64,000 nt of DNA. Source: Leptolinea tardivitalis (GTDB lineage: Bacteria > Chloroflexota > Anaerolineae > Anaerolineales > Anaerolineaceae). The notes beneath the pieces are model-generated. The model made no database searches and was not told the DNA's origin. It saw only the letters and a list, made by a program, of their open reading frames with translations. The stretch is from the NCBI RefSeq assembly GCF_001050275.1, contig NZ_BBYA01000009.1, positions 62,001 to 126,000 on the forward strand, given 5' to 3'. Shown here piece after piece: positions 1 through 8,394 of the stretch (the first letter of the stretch is position 1; each line of letters opens with the position of its first letter). Both the position numbers and the translations under genes were made by a program.

Positions 1-75
1 CGACTGAAAAATTTGTCTTTACATGATAGGAAAAGCCGGGGAATGTGCTTTCGCGATGCTTTTGTATTATTTCTG

Positions 76-107
76 CCGTAAAGGTGGACGGCCGTCCACC
101 CCTACGG
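76..107. repeat. Long near-perfect intergenic palindrome
   Basis: A perfect 18-base palindrome (GGTGGACGG followed by its complement CCGTCCACC, 83-100) is flanked by a second pair of arms, CCGTA (76-80) and TACGG (103-107), separated from it by two unpaired bases on each side. No T-run follows on either strand, so it is a poor intrinsic terminator. It resembles dispersed intergenic palindromic (REP-like) elements. Only one copy is in this window, so repeat status is inferred. Confidence 0.5.
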
Positions 108-124
108 ATTGCATATCGAATTGG

Positions 125-148
125 GGCGTGGAGGAATAAAGCCACGCC
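125..148 (-). terminator. GC-rich hairpin downstream of the lipoprotein gene
   Basis: GGCGTGG (125-131) pairs perfectly with CCACGCC (142-148) across a 10-base loop, 13 bases beyond the stop codon of the minus-strand lipoprotein gene. No U-run follows on the minus strand, so it may be a transcript-stabilising or factor-assisted end and not a classical terminator. Confidence 0.35.
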
Positions 149-160
149 TTGAATTTCTCG

Positions 161-850
161 TTATTTTTTAAATAATACAACAGCGTTATCTTTTGCTTTG
201 GCACTTTCGGCCAACTGCAATTCCACTATCTCCATGCCCTCTTCCGGGATGGCAAAGGCAAAATCGGCTTCACCCACGGTATCGGTTTTCTCGCTGGCAT
301 AAAAACCCTTCAATGCACCGCCTTTGGAATTCCACCCTTCCAGCACTAATTGTTTTTCTCCATTGGAAAACGTGACAATCACATAGGTATTGGTACTGAT
401 GACCTTATTGTAGATGGCGTTGACATCGGCCATGAAGTAAATATTGGCCGTATTCTGTCCCTTGTTAAATTCATATTCCTTGCCGGTGGTGGCATTGGGA
501 TCAAGCGGAATGACCTTGCTGCCTATTTCCATCTTCACAAACTTGAAGTTGACATTTTTATACGAAGCCACATTGACGGAAGCAGCCGCCGGAGTGACCT
601 TGTTAAAATTGGTGTAATCTGGCGTTGGCGTGATGGTGGGAGTCGGAGTGGCGGAAGGAAGAGGAGTCTCCGTAGCTGTGGGCGGCGGCAGGGGGGTATT
701 TGTGGCGGCTGCCTCCATAATGGCTTTCTGCGTGAGGGCTGCCATCGTCTGGGCAACGACCTGGTTTTGATCGCTGCCACAGCCAGATATCAATCCTCCG
801 ACGAGAATAAATCCCAGGCTTACGAATATCAGTTTGTGTTGTGTTTTCAT
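161..850 (-). CDS. Putative lipoprotein with Thr/Pro-rich linker
   Basis: 229 aa. Residues 1-24 form a type II signal peptide: Lys/His start, hydrophobic core and the lipobox LISGC, with Cys24 as the lipid-anchored residue. A Thr/Pro-rich stretch at about residues 50-80 follows and looks like a cell-wall-spanning linker. The C-terminal ~140 residues form a beta-rich domain (many alternating V/F/Y residues) that I do not recognise; it vaguely recalls DUF4352-type extracellular immunoglobulin-like domains. A strong ribosome binding site (GAGGAGGG, five bases before ATG) supports the start. It stands alone, divergent from the next gene. Export and anchoring are well supported; function is unknown. 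Confidence 0.8.
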   Translation of the reverse strand: MKTQHKLIFVSLGFILVGGLISGCGSDQNQVVAQTMAALTQKAIMEAAATNTPLPPPTATETPLPSATPTPTITPTPDYTNFNKVTPAAASVNVASYKNVNFKFVKMEIGSKVIPLDPNATTGKEYEFNKGQNTANIYFMADVNAIYNKVISTNTYVIVTFSNGEKQLVLEGWNSKGGALKGFYASEKTDTVGEADFAFAIPEEGMEIVELQLAESAKAKDNAVVLFKK

Positions 851-1025
851 TCTGTCCCTCCTCAGGAACGACTAAAAAAGTGCAGCCTGACCTGATCTAC
901 CTGGCTAAACAAGAATGCCAATTACTACCTTGATGGATAAAAATAGTTATCTAATTCTATCAAAACTCAGATCGAATCGTTCCATCCTGTATGGATTTGT
1001 GTTCCAGCCGGGTACAATAACCGGT

Positions 1026-3365
1026 ATGATGAAGAGAATTAATTCTGATGAAGCCATCCGAATAACCGTATCTCTGTTGCTGGGTGGTTTGCTGGCCTGG
1101 CTCTTAAAGGATATATGGGCTCCCTGGATACTGGCTGGTGGAAGTTTTTCACAGCGAAGCCTGTATGTGAAGATCTTACTTGTGGGTATCTCCACTGTTT
1201 TCTTTTCACTGGCTATCCGTGGGATTATTCGGATTAATGACAGCATAAACGATCAATCCATAGTCAAACCGCGCAATCTTCTGGCAATCCTTGGCGGATG
1301 TACCGGTGCCCTTATTTTTTATCTTGTCTATGGAACCGGAACTCTGGATACCGGCCGGGTGGACTGGCTGTTTAACCTGGGGGATAATGCCCAACATTAT
1401 CTCGGGTGGGTTTTTTACCGCAACGATCCCTGGATGTTTCCCATTGGGTTTAGCTGCAGTCTGGGGTACCCCACCGGCACCTGTATGTGTTTTACGGATT
1501 CCATCCCGCTAATCGCCATTCCTCTCAAACTGATCAGTTTTCTTCTTCCGGCTACCTTCCAGTATTTTGGATGGTGGACGCTGCTTAATTTTGTATTGCA
1601 GGGTGCCTTTGCAGCGCTCATCCTTTATGAAGTCTCTCGACGACGGTTAGCCGCGTTGATTGCCCCGCTATTTTTTTGCCTTGCTGACATTTTCCTCTTC
1701 CGGGTTTTTCGGTATACCCCTCTTTCCGGCCAGTGGATTGTTTTATTTGCCATATATCTATATTTCCTGAATAAGAAAGATGGACAAAACAACCATCTCT
1801 GGCCGTTGGTTCATGGGATGGCCGTGTTAATTCAGGGGTATTTCTTCGTAATGACCTTTGTGATCTTTTGTGGGACGCTTCTCGAAAGGTACCTGAAAGA
1901 TCGGAAAATTTTGCCCATCCTCAAAGAATTTGCCATCAGCCTTGGATCTACCGCCATATTGATGTGGCTGGTTGGCTTCTTTACCGCTTCTGTGGATATG
2001 TCTGACGAAGGTTTGGGGTATTTCAAAGCCAACCTGAATGCTTTCTTCAATCCCTTATCAGGTTGGTCGCGTTTCTTTTCTCCATTACCCTTGGCCGAAG
2101 GAACTTATCCGCTCAATGTGAACTATCTTGGATTGGGCATCATCCTGTTGTTTCTTCTGGGGTTGGTTTCATGGTTTTTTTGGAAGAAAAAATCACTGCG
2201 GCAGATGCTGGTTGGAAATATCGGATTGTTTATCATCATCCCGGTCCTTGTTATCTTTGCCCTCAGCAACGTGGTGACGTTCAACGACCGGATTCTCTTC
2301 AGCTACACGCTTCCTGAACCACTCCTGCGGTTGTGGGGTGTGTTTCGGGGAACGGAACGTATGCTTTGGCCGGTGTTTTATCTTGTTTTTATCTTTGCCA
2401 TCAGCCAGACGGTCAACATCTCCCGGCGGAACTGGGTGGGTGGCCTCATTTTACTGGCAGCTTTCGGCGTTCAACTGACCGAAGTGATGCCGCAGCTACA
2501 GCGTTTCCATACAGAATTTGCTGAACCGCAGGGGAAGCAAACCACCCTGAAGTCTGACTTTTGGTCAGATGCAGCCAGTCAATTCAATTCTGTGGTGATT
2601 TTGCCGCTCAGTTTGCAGAACTGGGATAGATTGACACAGTATGCGGCAGAAAACCATATGAGAATCAACTATTCTTATTATGCCCGATACAGTCCATCCA
2701 TCGGGCCGGCGGCTGCAAAGAAAGAGAAAGAATTAAAGAATGGGGATACTCTCACGGGTGAAATGTACATTATCAAAAGCCCTGAATTATTGCATTCCGT
2801 TTGCCAGAAATACGGACGTGATGCGTTTCTTGCCTATGTTAATCAGGAATGGGTATTGGCACCTGGCTTCAGCAGGAACCCGATGGATTATCCCGATATT
2901 TCCATTACAGGCACCAATTCCAATTGTCTCGCTCTTCCCCTGGATGATTTCATCACGAAATATCAAGATAAAATACTGGTCCTTTCAGTCATGAAAGATG
3001 TCTCTACGCTGGCTAATGAGGCCGTTAATGCAACTTTTCGGAATCTCGGACTTGAGATTGGACTACCATCCAGAGCAGGAATGAGTTTTGCGGCTGTGCT
3101 TTTCCGGCATAAGGTGCAGTTTGTAAAAACATCTGAACAAAAAGTTGAATTTTCGGCTCAAAAAGGAAACAGTTTATCGGATTCCACCTGGCCGATTGAT
3201 CTGCATCTGGTCAGTGCCGGAGAAATATCTGGTGAGGAACAGGCTGTAATAGAAATTAATCACCGTGATTATTCTTACCATCAAAATGGGTTGAATCTCG
3301 TTGTTGTTGATCCGGCAACAGGCAGTGTTATAGATACGGCATTATTCTCCCCGACAGAACCATAA
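1026..3365 (+). CDS. Large multi-spanning membrane protein, GT-C/YfhO-like
   Basis: 779 aa from the ATG at 1026. The same frame is open back to 915, but the residues before 1026 look non-natural and that ATG (MMKRIN) directly precedes the first membrane helix. Roughly eleven to thirteen hydrophobic helices fill the first ~490 residues; the last ~290 form a soluble, probably extracytoplasmic domain. The architecture matches GT-C fold lipid-linked-sugar glycosyltransferases or YfhO-type membrane proteins, but I see no decisive catalytic motif. No Shine-Dalgarno sequence is present; instead TACAAT (1014-1019) lies six bases upstream, which suggests a leaderless transcript. Envelope polysaccharide or glycoprotein work is an inference. 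Confidence 0.7.
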   Translation: MMKRINSDEAIRITVSLLLGGLLAWLLKDIWAPWILAGGSFSQRSLYVKILLVGISTVFFSLAIRGIIRINDSINDQSIVKPRNLLAILGGCTGALIFYLVYGTGTLDTGRVDWLFNLGDNAQHYLGWVFYRNDPWMFPIGFSCSLGYPTGTCMCFTDSIPLIAIPLKLISFLLPATFQYFGWWTLLNFVLQGAFAALILYEVSRRRLAALIAPLFFCLADIFLFRVFRYTPLSGQWIVLFAIYLYFLNKKDGQNNHLWPLVHGMAVLIQGYFFVMTFVIFCGTLLERYLKDRKILPILKEFAISLGSTAILMWLVGFFTASVDMSDEGLGYFKANLNAFFNPLSGWSRFFSPLPLAEGTYPLNVNYLGLGIILLFLLGLVSWFFWKKKSLRQMLVGNIGLFIIIPVLVIFALSNVVTFNDRILFSYTLPEPLLRLWGVFRGTERMLWPVFYLVFIFAISQTVNISRRNWVGGLILLAAFGVQLTEVMPQLQRFHTEFAEPQGKQTTLKSDFWSDAASQFNSVVILPLSLQNWDRLTQYAAENHMRINYSYYARYSPSIGPAAAKKEKELKNGDTLTGEMYIIKSPELLHSVCQKYGRDAFLAYVNQEWVLAPGFSRNPMDYPDISITGTNSNCLALPLDDFITKYQDKILVLSVMKDVSTLANEAVNATFRNLGLEIGLPSRAGMSFAAVLFRHKVQFVKTSEQKVEFSAQKGNSLSDSTWPIDLHLVSAGEISGEEQAVIEINHRDYSYHQNGLNLVVVDPATGSVIDTALFSPTEP

Positions 3366-3377
3366 AAATCCTGGTCA

Positions 3378-3734
3378 TCAACCGGGTTTTTCCACGTAAT
3401 TGACCGGCGCTTTGCTGCCGTTACCGAATTCCAACCAGTGGACACCGGTTGTCCCCAGATCAGTCATACCGGTGAAACGGACAATCCACCGCCGTGATCG
3501 CTCGCCCTTACGAAGACTGTGGAAATTACCCATATAAATACGATTGATCCTGAGGGTCTCATCTCTGTAATACACGATTACCTTGTCCACTTTTCGAACC
3601 AGTTCGGGATTTAAAATCCAGTTTCCTGTTTCCCCCTCACCGGTGTTATCCACATGAAAATCCTGTCCGTGGGTAAAAAAGACGATGGCAGACTGATTGG
3701 GTTCCAACAACTCACGGGCTGAGGATAATTTCAT
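3378..3734 (-). CDS. Hypothetical soluble protein
   Basis: 118 aa, no signal peptide or membrane segment. I do not recognise the family. The composition is that of a folded beta-rich protein with several Trp and Arg residues in the C-terminal half (around the RRWIV motif). A ribosome binding site (AAAGGA) lies six bases before ATG. It converges on the large membrane protein, with 12 bases between the stops. Coding is likely from the ribosome site and clean spacing; function is unknown. Confidence 0.6.
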   Translation of the reverse strand: MKLSSARELLEPNQSAIVFFTHGQDFHVDNTGEGETGNWILNPELVRKVDKVIVYYRDETLRINRIYMGNFHSLRKGERSRRWIVRFTGMTDLGTTGVHWLEFGNGSKAPVNYVEKPG

Positions 3735-3798
3735 GGCATGCTTGTCCTTTCACAGAAAGCCAATCATACCCTGAATTTGAAAAACTACCGGAGATGAT

Positions 3799-4404
3799 CT
3801 ACCGTTGTTCGACAAGCGCCATCACATTATCGGCGAAGATGGAAAATGTTGATTCCCAGACTTCCAGAGCCGCCTCTCCTTTGGGGGTCAGGCTTGGGCA
3901 GCAAAGATCAGGCAGATGAGCGGGATCTCTGGTATCCCGGATCTTAATCCGGGTTAGGTATCCCTCGTTGACCATTCCAAGAATGAGTTTGATGTAACCG
4001 GAAGGTGGTAGATTCAGGTCAAAAAGAGTGGGAAGTCTGTGATGATCGCGAACATCAACCAGAACTCTGGTGAATTGTGGTGACTCGAGTTCGTCGCTGG
4101 TGGCCAGGCATAAGGCCCGGGAAGCGCCCGGCAAGCTGCCAATCTTTTCTGCCAGGGTGGGATCTGCTTTCTGTAAATGTCGAAGATGAATACGTACTGA
4201 TTCGGCATCCAGTTGATGACTGTAGCACAGGCAAAGCATGATCTGCGATTTCACATAACTGTGCGGCAAGTCAACAGCCATCAGGAAATTTGGGAGGGCG
4301 GCCTCCCAGAGATGCTGCCTGGCCTGTTCCATGCCCATGGTAAAAGCTGATTTGATCTCGGTAGCCTGTTTCTTATCCGCGAACAAACTTTGTAGAAGAC
4401 TCAT
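3799..4404 (-). CDS. TPR-like protein with C-terminal winged-helix-like region
   Basis: 201 aa from the ATG at 4404, which is preceded by GGAGAGGAACC. An upstream in-frame ATG at 4467 lies at the -10 box of a good promoter and so is unlikely to be translated. The N-terminal half is Ala/Leu-rich helical sequence resembling tetratricopeptide units (about residues 15-85). The C-terminal half reads like a winged helix ('SGYIKLILGMVNEGYLTR', 'LTPKGEAALEVW'), the pattern seen in DNA-binding regulators where a beta-wing precedes a final helix. I do not know the family. A regulatory or scaffolding role is inference. Confidence 0.6.
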   Translation of the reverse strand: MSLLQSLFADKKQATEIKSAFTMGMEQARQHLWEAALPNFLMAVDLPHSYVKSQIMLCLCYSHQLDAESVRIHLRHLQKADPTLAEKIGSLPGASRALCLATSDELESPQFTRVLVDVRDHHRLPTLFDLNLPPSGYIKLILGMVNEGYLTRIKIRDTRDPAHLPDLCCPSLTPKGEAALEVWESTFSIFADNVMALVEQR

Positions 4405-4458
4405 GGTTCCTCTCCAATCATCGTCTTCGGTTTGTACGTCAAATCCCCTCTTACCTAT

Positions 4459-4488
4459 ACTATACATTTTTTAAACAGCAGATTGCAA
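4459..4488 (-). promoter_or_regulatory. Sigma-70-type promoter for the TPR-like gene
   Basis: On the minus strand TTGCAA (4483-4488) is followed after 18 bases by TATAGT (4459-4464). Transcription would start near 4452, leaving a ~48-base leader before the ATG at 4404; this supports choosing that start over 4467. Confidence 0.5.
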
Positions 4489-4538
4489 GAGTGAAAAAAT
4501 CGGCCGGAAAATTCCGACCGATTGAATTTGAAAGTGAA

Positions 4539-5195
4539 TCAGGCCAGGCCAGTGTATGGGACGATATAAGCTGCAACCATGATGAAATGGCACAGGCAGC
4601 CCAGGATAATAAAGATATGGAAAACTTCGTGAAATCCAAAAATGCCGGGAAAGAAATCCATCTTTTTTGAAATGTAAATCACAGCCCCAAAGGTAAAGAA
4701 AAAACCGCCGGCTGCCAGCCAAATGATGGCACCCACGGGCATTGTGGTCAAAATTTGCTGGATGGCAAACACGGCCAGCCATCCCATAACGAGATAAATT
4801 CCGGCATTTAACCCTCTGGGTGCATGAATCACGCACAACTTCACGGTAATACCTATCAAAGCGAAAAGCCAGACAACAGCAAGAAATCCCCAGCGGAAAT
4901 ACCCTGTAAAGAATGTGAGGCAGATGGGGGTATAGGTACCGGCAATCAGAAGGTAGATGGCAGAATGATCGAATTTACGCAGTTTCAATTGTTTTTCCGG
5001 AGTGGTACGAACCAGATGGTACGTGGCACTGGCCGAAAACATCAATGTGAGAGTCACACCGTAGATAAGGAGCATTAGTTCTTTTTCAGGATCACCCCTT
5101 GCGATAATGAGAAGGACGATGGTTCCGAGGGCGGAAAGTACCGCAGATACCAGATGGGTCAGGCCGCTGACCGGATCGCGAAATTTTTCTGTCAT
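4539..5195 (-). CDS. trhA: Haemolysin III / PAQR-type membrane protein
   Basis: 218 aa with seven predicted transmembrane helices, the size and topology of bacterial haemolysin III (TrhA, YqfA) proteins. Family motifs are visible: His14 in the first helix, the SATYH motif ending at His60, Asp76-His77, and His189/His193 in 'FHEVFH' near the C-terminus. In related PAQR receptors these Ser/Asp/His residues bind a zinc ion and give hydrolase-like chemistry in the membrane. E. coli TrhA has been linked to membrane-energetics homeostasis. Haemolysis itself is doubtful in most relatives. It is monocistronic, with no obvious Shine-Dalgarno before its ATG. Confidence 0.85.
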   Translation of the reverse strand: MTEKFRDPVSGLTHLVSAVLSALGTIVLLIIARGDPEKELMLLIYGVTLTLMFSASATYHLVRTTPEKQLKLRKFDHSAIYLLIAGTYTPICLTFFTGYFRWGFLAVVWLFALIGITVKLCVIHAPRGLNAGIYLVMGWLAVFAIQQILTTMPVGAIIWLAAGGFFFTFGAVIYISKKMDFFPGIFGFHEVFHIFIILGCLCHFIMVAAYIVPYTGLA

Positions 5196-5335
5196 GATGA
5201 ATTCGGCTTTCGATGTTAAAGGATGAAGTTGCCCTTTACTGTATCGCTGCCGAAGTAGTTAATCATGTGCCGAAAGTGAGAACCGGTGCAGGAAACAGGT
5301 GATATTGTCGAGTTGTTCAGATATAGGAACCCCGG

Positions 5336-6058
5336 TCATTTGGCCCGTTTGAACAATGCCTTTTGATCCGCCGTCATTTTTTCTGTGGCATACTGAAAAA
5401 TCAACCGCGGAGCTGAATCTTTCCATTGAAACAGAAAGGTTTCCACTGGTTCGGGATTCAGTTTCCAGGCTTCACGTAAAAACCATCCCAGTCCCTGATG
5501 AACAACTTTTTCAGGATATAACATCATCGGGGAAAGAAAATCTAAAAGCTCCCGGGTACGGCCAAATTTCTTAACAAATTTTATAAGACTTACCGGCACG
5601 ACCCGCCTTTTCCACTTTGACTCCGCCGTCCGCCAGTCAGAAAAAGCTGTAAATGGAACAATCCCTTTCAACAGGAACTTTGAAAAAATACTCACGGCCA
5701 GCATATCGGCATGTGCCCAGTTACGTACACCATAGTCCAGCCACGACCCGATCCGTTCAAACGTGGCCGGTTGATATTCCCTGGAAAAATCAGTGACAAA
5801 CATAAGGGCAAAACTGGCTTCTTCGTATTTCCCTGATTTCATCAGCAAATCACCCAGCGCCAGAAAATCGTCAAACCCAAAGGTTGGCTTATATTTCAAT
5901 AACAAAAGTTTATGTTCTTCATTCATGGCTTTTTGGGAAATGCCATAAGGATCATAACCTTCCACAAAATATCGCCTGTGTTTTTCTGCTATGGTTTTAT
6001 CCGCATTTTTCAGGCAAAACTCTCTGATTTCGTATGCAATATTTTCAATGGATGTCAC
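5336..6058 (-). CDS. DNA alkylation repair protein, AlkD-like
   Basis: 240 aa, all-helical, matching the length and HEAT-like repeat organisation of AlkC/AlkD DNA glycosylases, which remove positively charged alkylated bases without flipping them. Recognisable family stretches are 'GSWLDYGVRNWAHADMLA' (about 103-120), 'WRRTAESKWKRR'-like Trp/Arg-rich sequence near residues 142-152 and 'VVHQGLGWFLREAWK' near residue 187. The start codon is GTG, placed six bases after a perfect AAAGGAGG. It probably forms a two-gene transcript with the small membrane protein upstream (19 bases apart). Family is confident; the exact lesion specificity is not. Confidence 0.8.
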   Translation of the reverse strand: MTSIENIAYEIREFCLKNADKTIAEKHRRYFVEGYDPYGISQKAMNEEHKLLLLKYKPTFGFDDFLALGDLLMKSGKYEEASFALMFVTDFSREYQPATFERIGSWLDYGVRNWAHADMLAVSIFSKFLLKGIVPFTAFSDWRTAESKWKRRVVPVSLIKFVKKFGRTRELLDFLSPMMLYPEKVVHQGLGWFLREAWKLNPEPVETFLFQWKDSAPRLIFQYATEKMTADQKALFKRAK

Positions 6059-6077
6059 AGATTGCCTCCTTTGGTAA

Positions 6078-6380
6078 TTAAAGGATCAAACCCAACACAA
6101 AGATACCCAGCATTACCAGGCAAAGAATAAGACGATTGATTCCTGATGCAGTTATGGATGTGTCTGAAGAAAGCCGGGGTGCCAATTTGGAAAGAATAAT
6201 CCACGCCATCGGTAATGCCGATATCAATAGAATGGTTGGAACAAGCCATTCACCTAATGGTGGAATCTGGTACGCATACAGCCAAAACGCCTCATGAAGT
6301 ATATGGGCACACAACCAGAAAAGGAACCCGGTTATCATTGTCAAAATCAACGTTAATGCCCGATACATATTTGTGGTCAT
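6078..6380 (-). CDS. Small membrane protein
   Basis: 100 aa with three hydrophobic helices (about residues 8-28, 42-62, 80-100) and short polar loops; the protein ends inside a helix. I recognise no family. A weak ribosome site (GAGTGA) precedes the ATG. It lies upstream of, and in the same direction as, the AlkD-like gene. Confidence 0.6.
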   Translation of the reverse strand: MTTNMYRALTLILTMITGFLFWLCAHILHEAFWLYAYQIPPLGEWLVPTILLISALPMAWIILSKLAPRLSSDTSITASGINRLILCLVMLGIFVLGLIL

Positions 6381-6504
6381 ATTTCACTCACTAAAAAGAA
6401 TAAGAAAACAGCTTTCCACGACGAGAAAAATTAATCCAATTCTCATCTATATGTTTTCGATATGGGATTAAAATTTATTTTATTATTATTTCCCGGGTAA
6501 ACTC

Positions 6505-7362
6505 ATGAATGACAACCATATAGCCGTTATTGCTGATTCAACGTGCGATATTCCACAGGACCTCATCTCTCAATATGGGATCGGAGTTGTTCCTCATTAT
6601 GTGATCTGGGGAGACCATGAGTATAAAGACAGGGTGGATCTTCAGCCTGAGGAATTCTACCGCCGGTTGGAATCGGATCCTGTTCGCCCTACCACGGCTC
6701 AGGCAACAGAAAAGGACTTTGAAAAAGCGTTTACGGCGGCTGTAGAAAAAGGCGCATTGGAAATAGTTGTTCTTACCGTAAGTAGTGCCATGAGCGGAGC
6801 CTATCAGACAGCATTAAATGCTGCCAAATCATTTTTTGTGCCCGTCCATGTGATTGATTCTAAAGGTCCTACGATGACTCTCGGATGGCAGACCCTGGCG
6901 GCAGCTCGTCTGGCGGAAGCCGGTGGGGATATTCAATCCATAATTCAAAAAGCCAACCAGATTCGCCATTCCCTGACACAGGTGGTGGGAATGAATACCA
7001 TGGAATATCTTAAAACCGGCGGACGCATCGGTGGAGCTGCCATCTGGTTGGGTGCTCATCTGCAAATCAAACCGATTGTCTCCATTAATCATGAGACAGG
7101 GTTGGTTGAACCGGAAGGAATTGCCCGAACCCACAACCATATGATGGATATGGTATTTAATACTTTTATCCGAAAAATGGGAGGAAAGACCCCCGATCAT
7201 GTAGCCGTATTGCATGGAAATTCTCTGGAAGATGCTGGCAAATTAATAGAACGGGTGCAGGCAGAGTTCTCGCCAAAGGAAATTCTTACAAATATTACGG
7301 GTCCGGTTCTTGGGATCAATACAGGTCCCCGGGCTGTGGCACTTTGTGGTTATGCTGAGTAG
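6505..7362 (+). CDS. DegV family fatty-acid-binding protein
   Basis: 285 aa, full length for the DegV family. It shows the N-terminal 'ADSTCDIP' signature (residues 10-17), the lipid-site motif 'TVSSAMSGAYQTA' near residue 92, the 'EYLKTGGRIGG' loop near residue 172 and the C-terminal 'GPRAVALCGYAE'. DegV/FakB proteins bind a fatty acid in a deep pocket and present it to the kinase FakA for phosphorylation before phospholipid synthesis. No FakA gene is in this window, so substrate and partner are inferred. A second copy, similar throughout, lies at 62914-63768. Confidence 0.9.
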   Translation: MNDNHIAVIADSTCDIPQDLISQYGIGVVPHYVIWGDHEYKDRVDLQPEEFYRRLESDPVRPTTAQATEKDFEKAFTAAVEKGALEIVVLTVSSAMSGAYQTALNAAKSFFVPVHVIDSKGPTMTLGWQTLAAARLAEAGGDIQSIIQKANQIRHSLTQVVGMNTMEYLKTGGRIGGAAIWLGAHLQIKPIVSINHETGLVEPEGIARTHNHMMDMVFNTFIRKMGGKTPDHVAVLHGNSLEDAGKLIERVQAEFSPKEILTNITGPVLGINTGPRAVALCGYAE

Positions 7363-7401
7363 GGAATAAGTACATTTGTCCTGAACATGCCGGACATTAA
7401 T

Positions 7402-7424
7402 CCTGTATCGCGTATCCATACAGG
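7402..7424. repeat. Inverted repeat between degV and the RRM gene
   Basis: CCTGTAT (7402-7408) and ATACAGG (7418-7424) form a perfect 7-base inverted repeat with a 9-base spacer. It ends 11 bases before the -10 box of the RRM gene, where a repressor or activator could act. It could also be a weak degV transcript end; no T-run follows. Confidence 0.4.
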
Positions 7425-7432
7425 CAATTCTG

Positions 7433-7441
7433 TGTTATACT
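7433..7441 (+). promoter_or_regulatory. Extended -10 promoter for the cold-shock pair
   Basis: TGT followed by TATACT (7436-7441) is an extended -10 element; no good -35 box is visible at the right distance. Transcription from about 7448 would give a ~95-base untranslated leader, long for this genome but usual for cold-shock mRNAs. Confidence 0.4.
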
Positions 7442-7476
7442 ATCTGTGCAATAAACGAGGGCTTGTGTGCAAATGT

Positions 7477-7503
7477 CGCCAGACCTTATTTGCGAGGTTG
7501 GCG
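7477..7503 (+). promoter_or_regulatory. Hairpin in the 5' leader of the RRM mRNA
   Basis: CGCCAGACC (7477-7485) pairs with GGTTGGCG (7496-7503), with one bulged G and a 10-base A/T-rich loop. It lies ~28 bases before the ribosome site GGAAG. It is a candidate temperature-responsive or protein-binding mRNA element; this role is inferred. Confidence 0.4.
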
Positions 7504-7542
7504 GCATATTTTTTCTGAAACACCCCCAAAGGAAGAAATTTG

Positions 7543-7899
7543 ATGGATGTAAAGTTGTATGTCGGTAACATTTCGTTCTCTACTACAGAGGACGAATTGC
7601 GTACCCTGTTTTCACAGGCTGGCACGGTTAAAGCTGCTGATGTGATTAAAGATCGCGAATCAGGCAGATCAAAAGGCTTCGCCTTTGTAACCATGAGTAC
7701 CCAGGAAGAGGCTGAGGAAGCTATCAAGAAATTCAATGGCTTCAGCTTTGGCAGCCGTGAATTAAAAGTCAATATCGCCCGTCCCAAAGAAGAAAGTGGA
7801 CGCGGTGGATATGGCGGCAACCGCAACAGCGGTGGTGGATATGGTCGTAACCAGGGTCGTAACGGTGGCGATAATCGCTACGGCGGCTTTGGACGGTAA
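7543..7899 (+). CDS. RRM-domain RNA-binding protein, Gly-rich tail
   Basis: 118 aa from the ATG at 7543 (a TTG directly before it is less likely; GGAAG sits seven bases upstream of the ATG). Residues 3-80 are one RNA-recognition motif with RNP2 'LYVGNI' (5-10) and RNP1 'KGFAFVTM' near 44-51. The tail from about residue 85 is Gly/Arg/Asn/Tyr-rich, like cyanobacterial and other bacterial Rbp proteins that bind single-stranded RNA and are often cold-induced. A cold-shock gene begins 30 bases downstream, which supports a shared role in RNA chaperoning at low temperature. Confidence 0.9.
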   Translation: MDVKLYVGNISFSTTEDELRTLFSQAGTVKAADVIKDRESGRSKGFAFVTMSTQEEAEEAIKKFNGFSFGSRELKVNIARPKEESGRGGYGGNRNSGGGYGRNQGRNGGDNRYGGFGR

Positions 7900-7929
7900 T
7901 AGTTTTTTTAGAAGAAAGTTGGAGAAAAA

Positions 7930-8139
7930 ATGGCAGATCGTGTAGTTGGTACAGTCAAATGGTTCAATAATGACAAGGGTTATGGTTTTCTTTCCCAGGA
8001 AAATGGCGCTGATGTTTTCGTACATCATTCCGTGATCCAGGGCGAAGGTTTCCGCACCCTCACCGAAGGACAGAAGGTGGAATTCTCCATCGAAAAAGGC
8101 CCCAAAGGCCTTCAGGCTGCAAACGTAGTAAAACTCTAG
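7930..8139 (+). CDS. cspA: Cold-shock domain protein
   Basis: 69 aa, a single cold-shock domain of standard length. RNP1 'KGYGFL' and RNP2 'VFVHHSVI' are intact, together with the leading '[14 protein letters not shown]' block. CspA-type proteins bind single-stranded RNA and DNA and melt mRNA secondary structure. A good ribosome site (GGAG) precedes the ATG. It is probably co-transcribed with the RRM gene and ends at a strong terminator 20 bases downstream. The symbol reflects the family and not a proven orthologue. Confidence 0.95.
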   Translation: MADRVVGTVKWFNNDKGYGFLSQENGADVFVHHSVIQGEGFRTLTEGQKVEFSIEKGPKGLQAANVVKL

Positions 8140-8159
8140 TTCTTTTCAGCCTTTTCAAC

Positions 8160-8188
8160 CCCCCGCGATGACCGCGGGGGTTTTTTTT
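8160..8188 (+). terminator. Strong intrinsic terminator after cspA
   Basis: CCCCCGCG (8160-8167) pairs perfectly with CGCGGGGG (8173-8180) around the loop ATGAC and is followed by eight T (8181-8188). Confidence 0.95.
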
Positions 8189-8346
8189 ATTAAAATCCAG
8201 GCAGGATGAGTGTGCCTCATTCTTGATAGGTTTCGTTTTTTCAAAAAAAGGTAAAATTATTATTGGCAAGGGCGGATATTCATTGATCCGGGTAATACAC
8301 GCCAGTAGATAAAAGGAAATTAGTGAAATACATACTATTACTCCGT

Positions 8347-8361
8347 CTGGAATGATTCCAG
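8347..8361. repeat. Perfect 15-base palindrome upstream of the GT-C gene
   Basis: CTGGAAT-G-ATTCCAG is symmetrical across all 15 bases and lies 34 bases before the ATG at 8395. Its position fits an operator or an mRNA hairpin. One copy only is seen. Confidence 0.35.
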
Positions 8362-8394
8362 GTGGATTCAATTTTAATTGGAGGGAACCTGACC

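Noticed and set aside
915-1025. Upstream in-frame start for the large membrane protein
   Set aside because: The extra 37 residues lack a ribosome site and any family-like sequence; the -10-like TACAAT lies inside this stretch, so transcription should start at about 1026.
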